From the IMG/VR virus record IMGVR_UViG_3300010155_000075, positions 1-26,674 of that record: a DNA stretch of 26,674 nt; one strand, given 5' to 3'. A program made the position numbers and the translations under genes. Shown piece after piece: positions 6,452 to 14,780 of this stretch (position 1 is its first letter; each line of letters opens with the position of its first letter). This stretch comes from a virus. The notes under the pieces are model-generated. The model made no database searches. It was not told the DNA's origin and worked only from the letters and a program-made list of their open reading frames with translations.

Positions 6452-6600
6452 TTATATCTCCTATCTGAAAACGTAAAAAACAAAATAATCGATAAGTCAA
6501 TGCTTCCAAAAACAAATTCAAAAATATCATTATGCATCCTACCAAAAATACAAAGAATAATGCTGTTAAAAATGATCAAAATAAAACATATAATCAACAT
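6448..6600 (-). CDS. 50-residue two-pass membrane protein
   Basis: ATG at 6598-6600, stop TGA at 6448-6450 overlapping the GTG of the holin candidate in a 4-base GTGA junction. The product has two hydrophobic stretches, residues 2-20 (LIICFILIIFNSIILCIFG) and 33-45, separated by a short polar turn, and ends SDRRYK. It fills what would otherwise be a 160-bp gap in a compact operon, and the overlap strongly supports it. Small two-span proteins before a holin are often antiholins or class II holins; no family match is claimed. Confidence 0.55.
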   Translation of the reverse strand: MLIICFILIIFNSIILCIFGRMHNDIFEFVFGSIDLSIILFFTFSDRRYK

Positions 6601-6610
6601 TATTTTTCCA

Positions 6611-7129
6611 TTATTTGTTATCATTCATTTCACCATGATTTATAAAATTTTCATAAGTCCTTAGCAATGCCTTTCCAACCCCAAAAATTGATATAGAACA
6701 CCAGATAATTCCAAAAATTTGTATCATAAAAATTTCTGAATAAGCTGGATTTTTAGACATTGAATCTACGAATAGCCAGAGAATTGAAAAAATAAAAGAC
6801 AAGGTTAAACATAAAAACTCTAACTTTGTTCTAATGCTTTTTTCTTGTATCGCATAAATATAGTATATAACGGTAGATAATTCAGCAAAAATAAATATTG
6901 TTACCCATACCGGATCATTTTGCATAAGATAATGTCTGAAAAAAACGTATGGTATTGACATGCCAAAAGCTACTGTGCTATAACTAATAACACAGACCAT
7001 ACCAACAATAAAAGTTATTATTGTATTGTCACCTTTCTTTTTCATAAGGAAAAGTCCTATTGGTATCATCATCTCAATGAGTCTTAATATTGACTCTTGA
7101 AGATTGAAAAGTTTACGAATTCTATACAT
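6611..7129 (-). CDS. Multi-pass membrane protein of unknown function
   Basis: About 172 residues from ATG 7129. An in-frame GTG at 7174 would overlap the upstream gene by 40 bases, so the internal ATG is preferred although its ribosome site (AGAGGGA) is rather distant. About five hydrophobic segments are visible near residues 13-28, 36-60, 72-92, 103-121 and 131-152, with short charged loops and a polar tail ending MNDNK. No family recognised. Position between virion and lysis genes might suggest an inner-membrane role late in infection. The ATG spacing leaves the exact start uncertain. Confidence 0.55.
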   Translation of the reverse strand: MYRIRKLFNLQESILRLIEMMIPIGLFLMKKKGDNTIITFIVGMVCVISYSTVAFGMSIPYVFFRHYLMQNDPVWVTIFIFAELSTVIYYIYAIQEKSIRTKLEFLCLTLSFIFSILWLFVDSMSKNPAYSEIFMIQIFGIIWCSISIFGVGKALLRTYENFINHGEMNDNK

Positions 7130-7134
7130 ATTAA

Positions 7135-7368
7135 TTAGATAAAAATCCCTCTTTGCTTCTGTATTGAAAAGCACTCAAGAGTATCTGTGTAAATTAAATC
7201 TACGTTAAGTTGATATATAACACCATCCATCACCTGAGGGAAAGCATTATTTATAACAAAGTCATTTTCAGAATCCGGTATTAAAACTGCAATTGCTTCT
7301 TTACCTTCACCCTCAAAAATATCTTTTTCAACTGAATTTTCAAAGACTATATAAGATGAATCATACAT
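7135..7368 (-). CDS. Hypothetical protein, 77 residues
   Basis: Started at ATG 7368 because AGGGGG lies about nine bases upstream. A TTG at 7389 would overlap the previous gene. The product begins MYDSSYIVFENSVEKDIFEG and has beta-strand-like stretches (AIAVLIP, VIYQLNVDLIYT). It directly follows the spike-base-like gene, only 2 bases away, so it may be a small virion or assembly protein. No domain recognised. Confidence 0.55.
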   Translation of the reverse strand: MYDSSYIVFENSVEKDIFEGEGKEAIAVLIPDSENDFVINNAFPQVMDGVIYQLNVDLIYTDTLECFSIQKQRGIFI

Positions 7369-7370
7369 CT

Positions 7371-7673
7371 TTAATAACCCCCTATCCAACTCATGTTGCT
7401 TGCAGTAGTAGATCTAGATATTCCTCTCACTGTAATGGGACCTTTCACTATTTTTGATGCAACTAATGGCAAAACAGCGCCTGTAGCAGCTCCTGAAATA
7501 AATTGAGTAACACCAGCATCATTTTCATAAACAATATCGCCACCAGTTCCAACAACAATATATTTTGACAATCCCTCTGGAAAATCAGTACCTATTATTA
7601 CTAAATCAGATAATCCACCATAGATTCCAAATCTCATACTTGGTTTACCAAGATTTGCTATTTCTTGAGCCAT
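7371..7673 (-). CDS. Spike-base-like virion protein
   Basis: 100 residues, preceded by AAGGAT. The sequence has YIVVGTGGDIVYENDAGVTQ, then GAVLPLVASKIVKGPITVRG and a C-terminal TTASNMSWIGGY. This resembles the 'spike base' family (RCAP_Rcc01079 type) of gene transfer agents and phages, whose members read 'lyVGtgGdv.v ... g.vlPv.v..V.atgTtAtni.aly'. Such proteins form a small beta-sandwich in tail or spike structures. It lies directly after the large terminase and near the tail fibre. Homology is by pattern and moderately sure; the place in the virion is inferred. Confidence 0.55.
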   Translation of the reverse strand: MAQEIANLGKPSMRFGIYGGLSDLVIIGTDFPEGLSKYIVVGTGGDIVYENDAGVTQFISGAATGAVLPLVASKIVKGPITVRGISRSTTASNMSWIGGY

Positions 7674-7683
7674 AAAAATATCC

Positions 7684-9129
7684 TTAATTTTTGTTATAAT
7701 ATACTATACCATAATCTTTAATATTGATTAAACTATTATCAATAGCAATCGTTAATGTTTGAAACGCATCAACCCCATGTGATGCCCAATCATGCCTTGG
7801 TTTATTTTTATAATCGCCCATTTTTTTATCATATTCTTTGCTATAGTTGCTCAAGCACGTAATCAATCTCTTGCAACACTTGTCAATTGTAGTGCTATAG
7901 AGCATATTTCTCATATTTTGAACTTCCATTAATTTATTTGAAGGTTTTTCGCATGCTTTAACATCAAATCCAGCCAATCTAACCTCATTCAACAAATTGA
8001 CTGTCGTATTATTTGCGTTTTTAGCATCATGTGGTGCAAAATTCTGCAATAATATAAGATTATTTTTTGTACAAAACTCTTTTGCATCATTTAGAAACTT
8101 AACATAAGGCGTATATCTTCCAGAAATAGAATGGATTATGTTGGGCTTTTTATAGTCAACTAGCTGAAATAGAATAATAACAGTTTCGTCATTTTGACCA
8201 AGATCAGATGAAGTATAAACCGGTTCTCCAGGAATAATGCAGTTCTCTCTTATCCTATTATCATCGTACATTTGATTAATGGCTTTAGCAAAATACATGG
8301 ATTCTTCATTCAAAGATACTACATTATAGTATTCTTGTTGAATCTTAAACTCAGCCATGCCATCTCGTCTATCTGCATCAACTTTTTCCTCAGAGATATA
8401 ACGCTTTCCTTCAGAATCAACCAGATTTTCAACGGACTTTATTCTTGTAAACCACTCAGGATTATCTTTAACTTCCTGCATATAGTTATAAGCATGGTTC
8501 ATTCCATTAAATGTTGTTTGCAAAATTATCCAACCATCATTATTACGAACTGCAGGCATCATTGCCTCAAGCATACCAGGATCTTCATAAGCAAACTCAC
8601 TAAAAACCATACCTCTAAAATTTGTTCCCCTATATTTATCAACATCTCTGTCACTTCCTAAAATATGTATTACAGAACCATTCCATAAGCAAATTGTTAA
8701 ATCTACAGAGTTTGGTTTTCCTGAAATAATAAACTTTGGTATCATATCTTTAAAGGACATCAAAGAATCATCTTCTAATGTTATTCCTCCCTTCCAAATA
8801 ACCTTTTCTCCTTGGGCTCTAGTTGGGTAAACAATACCATATATTCCAGGCTTTCTTATCGAACATTCTATAATTATTTGCCAAGATTCAACCTCTTTTC
8901 CAGCACGCCTTGGCATAACATCAAATACACGCTTTATTTTCCCATTAACAATAAGATCTCTTACTTTTTGCTGATACGGTCTTAACTTAACAATTGGAAC
9001 ATCGACACCATCCAATCCATTTCTGCATATTGTTTTATCATCAAGCTTTTCAATAGTTATCTTTGAATCATAAATATAATTATATTCATCTTCTATTTTT
9101 TTAATTTTTGTTTTTAATGAGCTTAACAT
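7684..9129 (-). CDS. terL: Terminase large subunit
   Basis: About 481 residues from ATG 9129; an earlier start at 9156 would overlap the fibre gene. The ATPase half has RPYQQKVRDL, a Walker A variant MPRRAGKE at 72-79, IVYPTRAQGEKVIW, and a Walker B with catalytic glutamate (MVFSEFAYE, S177-E178), then an LQTTFNG coupling motif. The nuclease half shows SSDLGQNDETV, NFAPHDAKN and a late HDWASHGVDAF, giving the acidic residues of an RNase H-like fold. It cuts and pumps phage DNA into the prohead through the portal. It follows the tail fibre gene, as gene 19 follows 17 in T7, whereas the small-terminase candidate is about 15 kb upstream at the operon start. Confidence 0.9.
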   Translation of the reverse strand: MLSSLKTKIKKIEDEYNYIYDSKITIEKLDDKTICRNGLDGVDVPIVKLRPYQQKVRDLIVNGKIKRVFDVMPRRAGKEVESWQIIIECSIRKPGIYGIVYPTRAQGEKVIWKGGITLEDDSLMSFKDMIPKFIISGKPNSVDLTICLWNGSVIHILGSDRDVDKYRGTNFRGMVFSEFAYEDPGMLEAMMPAVRNNDGWIILQTTFNGMNHAYNYMQEVKDNPEWFTRIKSVENLVDSEGKRYISEEKVDADRRDGMAEFKIQQEYYNVVSLNEESMYFAKAINQMYDDNRIRENCIIPGEPVYTSSDLGQNDETVIILFQLVDYKKPNIIHSISGRYTPYVKFLNDAKEFCTKNNLILLQNFAPHDAKNANNTTVNLLNEVRLAGFDVKACEKPSNKLMEVQNMRNMLYSTTIDKCCKRLITCLSNYSKEYDKKMGDYKNKPRHDWASHGVDAFQTLTIAIDNSLINIKDYGIVYYNKN

Positions 9130-9134
9130 ATATG

Positions 9135-10430
9135 TTATCCGAAAGAATCTTCCCAACCTTTAGTATTAATTCTTAAGTTGGTTCCAGGAGTTGTAGAAAC
9201 AGAGTCTATCTGAATGGTTCTACTTGTATTTGTTTTAACATTAACTTCTGATGAAGAAATTGAAGCTATAATTCCGCCAGAATCAAATGATAGAATATTG
9301 CCAACTTCATTAGTATCAAAACCAACTGTTTGAGATGTGGTTGATGAAGATCTAACATTATAACATGGCTCTTGACCTGCTGAAAAAGACAATGAAATAT
9401 TCAAGTTTGCCAAAACACTCAAATCCGGAGGAACAGACAATACAGCACTTGTTGGTGATTCAGAATTTAAATCAAATTTCTGAGTATCCCATAAAAATTT
9501 ATCTTTAAATTGACTAAATTTAATTATATCTGATGTTGCATCTGTAAGAACAGAACCGATCCTATAAAAATCAACATAATTTGATGCTGAAACAAGTAAA
9601 TTTTCTGCAGTAAAACTTGTATCAAATCCATAATCAGTAGAAGCTGGTGAAATTGATTTATATATAGCAAATACATGATACCAAGTATTTGGTGTTAATG
9701 ATAAACCAGATCCTAAACCACCAAAACCAGATCCTTCAGCCCAAGGTTGATCTATTATTTTTGAAAAAATAGAATTTCTCTCAAAAACTGTATTAGAGAA
9801 TAGCTTTTTTGAAACTCCAATTGATATATCAATTGTATCATCTGGACTTGATAAATTATTACTTAAATTAAATCCATCTTTATAGCTTATAGCGGTAGAT
9901 ATAACAGGAGCTTGAGTTAAATCAAGTGCAACAACACTTCCCCCTGATTTTGCCCAAAATTGATTATCACCTAAAACGGGTACAATGCTTTGCTGATTAT
10001 TTGGCAATATAGCATTAATCGCATATTTAATTGAATTAAAATCAAGATCAGTTTTATTTTGTTGTATTAATGTTACTTCTCTTTCTAATGAATTATCTAA
10101 ATTTGCGCCATTAAATGTAGTGGGATTTGAAAATTCACTAGTTAAACTAGCTGGAACAGATCTTATTAATGTAACTGTAGATAGATTTGCTGGTATTTTA
10201 CCAGGTTGAAATACAACATTTCCTCCTGCCGTCACCCCAACGCCAGTTAACGTATAATCAGTAGTCAAAACTTTTATATCATTAGAAGGATTTGGGTTTT
10301 GTCCATTTAATGTAACATAAACATCTATATCACCTTCTGCAAATATTTTAAATGTATATGCAAATGTATCTTGAACTCCATTACCTACGTATTGATTTCT
10401 TGTAATCTGTTCTGGTAAATTAATAGCCAT
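9135..10430 (-). CDS. Tail fibre/spike protein with T7-type virion-anchoring N-terminus
   Basis: 431 residues, preceded by GGGAGATAGAG. The first 130 or so residues (QITRNQYVGNGVQDTFAYTF, then DIDVYVTLNGQ, VVFQPGKIPANLSTVTLIRS) are the widespread podovirus fibre N-terminal domain of T7 gp17 type, which attaches the fibre to the tail. A helical stretch FNGANLDNSLEREVTLIQQ ends that domain. The remaining 300 residues are Ser/Thr/Asn-rich and beta-like, probably the receptor-binding part; no enzymatic motif is visible. It would set host range. It is rather short for a fibre, so a second fibre or adaptor may exist elsewhere; the 100-residue spike-base-like gene two genes downstream may add to the structure. 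Confidence 0.85.
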   Translation of the reverse strand: MAINLPEQITRNQYVGNGVQDTFAYTFKIFAEGDIDVYVTLNGQNPNPSNDIKVLTTDYTLTGVGVTAGGNVVFQPGKIPANLSTVTLIRSVPASLTSEFSNPTTFNGANLDNSLEREVTLIQQNKTDLDFNSIKYAINAILPNNQQSIVPVLGDNQFWAKSGGSVVALDLTQAPVISTAISYKDGFNLSNNLSSPDDTIDISIGVSKKLFSNTVFERNSIFSKIIDQPWAEGSGFGGLGSGLSLTPNTWYHVFAIYKSISPASTDYGFDTSFTAENLLVSASNYVDFYRIGSVLTDATSDIIKFSQFKDKFLWDTQKFDLNSESPTSAVLSVPPDLSVLANLNISLSFSAGQEPCYNVRSSSTTSQTVGFDTNEVGNILSFDSGGIIASISSSEVNVKTNTSRTIQIDSVSTTPGTNLRINTKGWEDSFG

Positions 10431-10432
10431 CT

Positions 10433-12847
10433 CTATCTCCCAAATATAATATGTTGTCCATGAGGAACATAAACTTTATCACCCATTGCTTTTTTTAAAT
10501 ACACTTGAATCCAAGGAACGGTAGATATTGGCAGTGTATATTGTAATGACCTCTTTAAATTTGATTTTGCCTTTTTACTATTAAGCTCTAATGCCGCTCC
10601 TGATGCAGACATTAATGAGCTGGCTAGACGTGCCGATGGTGAGCCCCCCAACATATCTGCTAATAAGTCAGAGTTTTGAGAGTTAGGGTCTAATCCCATT
10701 GCCAACACACCAAATGGAGATGCTAATAACTGTGCTCTTTCTTCATTTGTCATATCTAAGATAGACGGTGTTGATAAACCTTTTGATAAATTAAAAAAGT
10801 AAGTTGACATATAGGCTAATGGCATCATATAACCAAACAGCTGAGTCATGAATAGGCTTTTCTTAACAAATCCATCTCCTGCATTTTTCCATCCATCTGC
10901 CAGAGATCTGTTTACAAAAGATACAGCAAATCCCTTAAACTGCATTATAGTTCTCATTATTTCCCCGGTAACAGATCCAGGTTTAGTTCCTTGTAATAAT
11001 ATTGCATTTTCATAAGCACCTGGAGATAAAACAGCATTATTTGATGAAACGTCAAATAAGGTATGTATTTTTCGATAGAGTTGATTTTTTATATCAGCCA
11101 ATAATGAATCATCTTCTCCTAAAGAAGATCTTATTTTTTTATAATCTTCATCGCTTATTTTATCAACAATATCTAATGTTAAATGCTTATCTTTTATTTT
11201 TTTCCTTAAAATGTCCCATTCTGTAGAATTTATATTAAAATTATCCAATTGTGATTTTAATTTTTGATCTAAGTTTTTAAAAGAAATATCTTTGTTCTTA
11301 TAAAAATTCCTAGATATGGTAGACATTATTCCTAATCTATTTCCATTATCCCATGCTTGCATTGCCACATATTGATAATATTTGCTCGTTATCTTAGAGC
11401 TCACATTTCCTAAATTTTGAGCTTCTATAAACTTTCCTATATAGCCCATATGATGACGCATATCCAAATGCATCATCTCACCAAGCTGCTTAAGCTCTGG
11501 AGAAGTAAATTGAGATAATAATGCAGTAATCTGGTTGGAAAACGATTGGCCATAAGACACGCCAAATCGCGTTGCATAACTTGCAGCAATATTGGTGTCT
11601 GTTAAAGATTGGAGTGCAACTCCGCCTAACCTGGCCATTGAGGTTACTGCTCTGATGTTTGAGAATATTGTGGCAGCTGTCATGTTTACAGCAATCTTAG
11701 ATTCTCCGCTAACCCATTTAAAGATATTATTAGTATTTTTATGCCATATAGATCCTCTTGTTATTCCTTCATTTTCTTGAAATCTTTTTAATGCTTCATA
11801 CATTTGCTCTGGAGCAGGTCCCATGATTTCAGACATGCCAATCTTATTGGAGCTTCCATGTATGTCCGACATTAATGCACTAAAGATGTCTCCAGTACCA
11901 TACTGTTCATTATATTCAGACCAGTTTTTGAAATCCTTCCAGTGAAAAAACATTCTTCTTCTTTTTTTCAAGGATTCTATATCTTTCAATATACCTGTTT
12001 TCTGAAATATATCAGTTTTTCCTTCTGTAATATTTATGTATATATTGCTTAATATTTTATCAACCTTAACATGGTCTATATCACCATTTGGTAAAAAGGC
12101 ATCTACTTTTTTAAAGGTTTCATCTAGATCTAATTTATCTTTAATAAAATCAATCCATTGTTTCTTTGCATTGGCTTTAAAATTAGACTGCCTTCTTATA
12201 GATCTGAGGGGCGCTTTTGAAAATTGTACCATCCTATCTTTAAGGCTAGCTGGATTGATTAATCTTGATCTGTCATGTATAGACCTCAGCCATCTATCAC
12301 TCTGAATTTCATCAATGGATAATGCATCAGATAATATCATTTTAGAGTTTCTGGTTATAATGTAGTCATTCATTGCTTTTCCAATTCTATTAGCAACTTC
12401 TGACATATTGTTACCATCAACTGCCTCAGCAATTTCTAATCTATTATTTTTATCTTGTAAGAACTTTACTTCATCTTTTGTAATAGGATTGAAAAAGCTA
12501 TCCATCAAGCTATTTGTGTTTGATAATTGAGCAGATTCAACGTTGTTGCCAATGTTTCTGGATCCTCTTGCCAGAAAATCTCTAGTAGTGAATTTATTGT
12601 CAGCTATAGATTTTGATATTTTACTAAATTTAGCGACACTGTTAGACATTATTATAGCATTGCTGCCAATTTCGTTTAATGATGAATTGTAGGTAGCATT
12701 CTTTGCATTACTTATTGCTGCCTTTCCAGAAAGACCGCTTTTTTTTGCATTTTCTAATGTATCTTTAACGTATTTTTCAATATCATCAATAGACAATTGA
12801 GCTAATTGTTTAATTGCATTTAATACACATTTTCTAAATTTTGCCAT
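10433..12847 (-). CDS. Internal virion (ejected) protein, large, probable gp16 counterpart
   Basis: About 804 residues from ATG 12847, whose A-G-G-A site lies about nine bases before; the upstream stop shares one base (TAATG). It is long, mostly helical and basic. The C-terminal part has short hydrophobic segments (FGYMMPLAYMSTYFF near 690, LASPFGVLAMGL). No transglycosylase motif is apparent. In T7-like phages the gene just before the tail fibre encodes the largest core protein, which is ejected into the cell wall and inner membrane to carry DNA in; position and size fit that. Homology cannot be shown from the residues alone. Confidence 0.65.
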   Translation of the reverse strand: MAKFRKCVLNAIKQLAQLSIDDIEKYVKDTLENAKKSGLSGKAAISNAKNATYNSSLNEIGSNAIIMSNSVAKFSKISKSIADNKFTTRDFLARGSRNIGNNVESAQLSNTNSLMDSFFNPITKDEVKFLQDKNNRLEIAEAVDGNNMSEVANRIGKAMNDYIITRNSKMILSDALSIDEIQSDRWLRSIHDRSRLINPASLKDRMVQFSKAPLRSIRRQSNFKANAKKQWIDFIKDKLDLDETFKKVDAFLPNGDIDHVKVDKILSNIYINITEGKTDIFQKTGILKDIESLKKRRRMFFHWKDFKNWSEYNEQYGTGDIFSALMSDIHGSSNKIGMSEIMGPAPEQMYEALKRFQENEGITRGSIWHKNTNNIFKWVSGESKIAVNMTAATIFSNIRAVTSMARLGGVALQSLTDTNIAASYATRFGVSYGQSFSNQITALLSQFTSPELKQLGEMMHLDMRHHMGYIGKFIEAQNLGNVSSKITSKYYQYVAMQAWDNGNRLGIMSTISRNFYKNKDISFKNLDQKLKSQLDNFNINSTEWDILRKKIKDKHLTLDIVDKISDEDYKKIRSSLGEDDSLLADIKNQLYRKIHTLFDVSSNNAVLSPGAYENAILLQGTKPGSVTGEIMRTIMQFKGFAVSFVNRSLADGWKNAGDGFVKKSLFMTQLFGYMMPLAYMSTYFFNLSKGLSTPSILDMTNEERAQLLASPFGVLAMGLDPNSQNSDLLADMLGGSPSARLASSLMSASGAALELNSKKAKSNLKRSLQYTLPISTVPWIQVYLKKAMGDKVYVPHGQHIIFGR

Positions 12848-14778
12848 TATACATTTTCCTGCATGCAATTATTTAATTCATCAAATATACCTTTGTTATC
12901 TTTCATCTCTTTGTATTGCCTAATTGATTTATTAGCACTATTTAACATTTCTTTTGCTTTATCATCTTCAAATGCTTTATCTGATGGTATTTCATTTTCT
13001 GGAATCTCTTTTTGAGATTTTGACGATTCCTTTTCTATGTCTTCTGGCTTTGTTTCATGTGAAACAAAGTTTTTCTTTAATATAGCGTTTCTAGTGTATT
13101 TTATAGCGTTATCACTTTTATCAAAATTAGCACTTGCATTTTCACCTGCATCTAATAGGCTCTTAGCAATGTCTGAGAATCCTTTATGAGAATTTAAATC
13201 GGCATGCAATTGGATTTTTGCTGCCAGCTTTCTTGCTTCTGTGCTCTTTATATCCGCCGGTATCATTTCCTTTAATCTAATATAATCAGGAGACTTGTCA
13301 TAGTCCTGTACTAGATTGCCGCTCCTAAACAGATTGTTCTGTATTTTATCAATTTCATCACTGTACTTTAATAGATCTATTTTGTCTAAATTTTCTTTGC
13401 TTGTTTTTATGTCATTATTTATGGATTCTTTTAATCTATTCCTTAATGATTTATCTTGTATGTCTGGAACTTTGTTCAAAAGTTCATCATTGAGGTTTTC
13501 TATATGATCAGTCAGTCTTATTTTGTCTAGCACATTTTTTGGCAATATGCCAGGATAATCTTTATCTAATGCTCGCTTGAAAACAGCCGATTGAGAAACT
13601 GATGCAGTGTCCTCAGGAAGCTCTTTAATGCTTCTTACAACGTCTTTAAGAGTATTTGATAAAACCCTGTCAAAAGACTTAGATTGTCTCTCTACGTGAT
13701 GAATTATGCCCTCTAACGAATCATTAACATCATAGTTATTGACAATCTCGCCAAGTTTAGACGAAATTAATGCGTCTGATAAGGGCGTTTTTTGAATTGG
13801 GTCAAGATCATTTGACATTTCTGAAATCATATTGTCATTCAGAACCTTTATCTGATGTGTATCAGATAAAAGAATGTTCATTTTTCCGTCTTTATTCAAT
13901 ATATTGGGAGACTCCTCTCTAGCAACTTGATTTGCCAACGTATTCAATTTTTCTTTGCTTTCTTTTTCAACATAAGCTTTTGTGAGTTTTTGCTCACTAT
14001 CCGTTAATGCATTAGCTTCTTCTGCTCCTTTGACAACAGAAGAATTGATATCATCAGATGTTTTGTTTATTAATCCTTTGAGCTTTAGTTTTTTTAATAT
14101 TTTCCCAAATATAGGAAAAAATGGCTCAACTGCCATGCCAATGCCAAAATTTTCACCAGCAGACTTAATGGTGCTTGGCCAATTGATGCTGTCTGTATCT
14201 TTGTTGTAAGTTTCAGCAACATCAGATGGAAGCGATCCTCCCGCCATAAAAGCGCCAGCCTTAATTGATCTAGGAAGAACTTGTGTTAGAACTTTTGTAG
14301 AAAATTTTCCGCCAAGATTTGTTGCAATTTTTGGAACAACACTTTTAGCAACAACTCCTGTCACGCCTAATCCAATATCTGCTGCACCACCTGTTATAAT
14401 GCCAGCTCCCAAGAATACAGGGTTTAAAAAATTACCAAGTAAATTTCCTGCCCCAGCAGAAAATCCTTTTTCTTGTGACTTGATATCATTGTAAGTATCA
14501 ATTTTATTCTGAAGCTGATCTAATTCTTCTTTTTGAGATTGATGAGAAATCTTAAATTCACCATTCTGAAAGGCAACTGGTGGAATCATTGTATTATCAT
14601 TATTAATATGTAAAGCATTCTGCAAATGATTCAAACCAAGCAACGCACTATCTGTACTTTGCTCAAATCCTAACTTTACGGATCGCCAAAAACCAGGATG
14701 TATTTCTTGTGTTGAATCCTCCATCTGCTTTAAAGGATTGTCAGAGTCAAAAGGATCTGGATTAGATAATAATGTCAT
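12847..14778 (-). CDS. Internal virion protein with glycine-rich hydrophobic region
   Basis: 643 residues. The first 90 are polar (GFWRSVKLGFEQSTDSALLG). Residues about 103-150 are Gly/Ala-rich and hydrophobic (GAGNLLGNFLNPVFLGAGII, then GGAADIGLGVTGVVAKS), the type found in proteins that enter membranes after ejection. The rest is charged and helical with likely coiled coils and an acidic, lysine-rich end. It lies between two other large internal virion proteins, with a one-base overlap to the next gene. The T7 core has gp14, gp15 and gp16; here four genes occupy that slot, so one may be a split or an added part. The coding region contains a parS-like 16-mer at 13051-13066. Confidence 0.6.
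   Translation of the reverse strand: MTLLSNPDPFDSDNPLKQMEDSTQEIHPGFWRSVKLGFEQSTDSALLGLNHLQNALHINNDNTMIPPVAFQNGEFKISHQSQKEELDQLQNKIDTYNDIKSQEKGFSAGAGNLLGNFLNPVFLGAGIITGGAADIGLGVTGVVAKSVVPKIATNLGGKFSTKVLTQVLPRSIKAGAFMAGGSLPSDVAETYNKDTDSINWPSTIKSAGENFGIGMAVEPFFPIFGKILKKLKLKGLINKTSDDINSSVVKGAEEANALTDSEQKLTKAYVEKESKEKLNTLANQVAREESPNILNKDGKMNILLSDTHQIKVLNDNMISEMSNDLDPIQKTPLSDALISSKLGEIVNNYDVNDSLEGIIHHVERQSKSFDRVLSNTLKDVVRSIKELPEDTASVSQSAVFKRALDKDYPGILPKNVLDKIRLTDHIENLNDELLNKVPDIQDKSLRNRLKESINNDIKTSKENLDKIDLLKYSDEIDKIQNNLFRSGNLVQDYDKSPDYIRLKEMIPADIKSTEARKLAAKIQLHADLNSHKGFSDIAKSLLDAGENASANFDKSDNAIKYTRNAILKKNFVSHETKPEDIEKESSKSQKEIPENEIPSDKAFEDDKAKEMLNSANKSIRQYKEMKDNKGIFDELNNCMQENV
13051..13066. other. 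parS-like palindrome (15 of 16 bases match the ParB-site consensus)
   Basis: The plus strand reads TGTTTCATGTGAAACA. The bacterial chromosomal parS consensus is TGTTTCACGTGAAACA, so only one central base differs. The palindrome extends to CTTTG on the left and CAAAG on the right (13048-13069), giving two perfect 10-bp arms around TG. It lies inside a virion protein gene, coding for F-V-S-H-E-T-K, so chance cannot be excluded. Confidence 0.45.
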
Positions 14779-14780
14779 TA

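Noticed and set aside
6353-6664. Plus-strand ORF of 103 codons across the holin and 50-residue gene
   Set aside because: The minus strand here has two coupled membrane genes with good ribosome sites and stop/start overlaps; this ORF is their complement.
8272-8661. Long plus-strand ORF of 129 codons opposite the large terminase
   Set aside because: It is antisense to a clearly conserved gene, lacks a ribosome site and shows no protein family features; a shadow frame. The same holds for the other plus-strand ORFs within the late operon.
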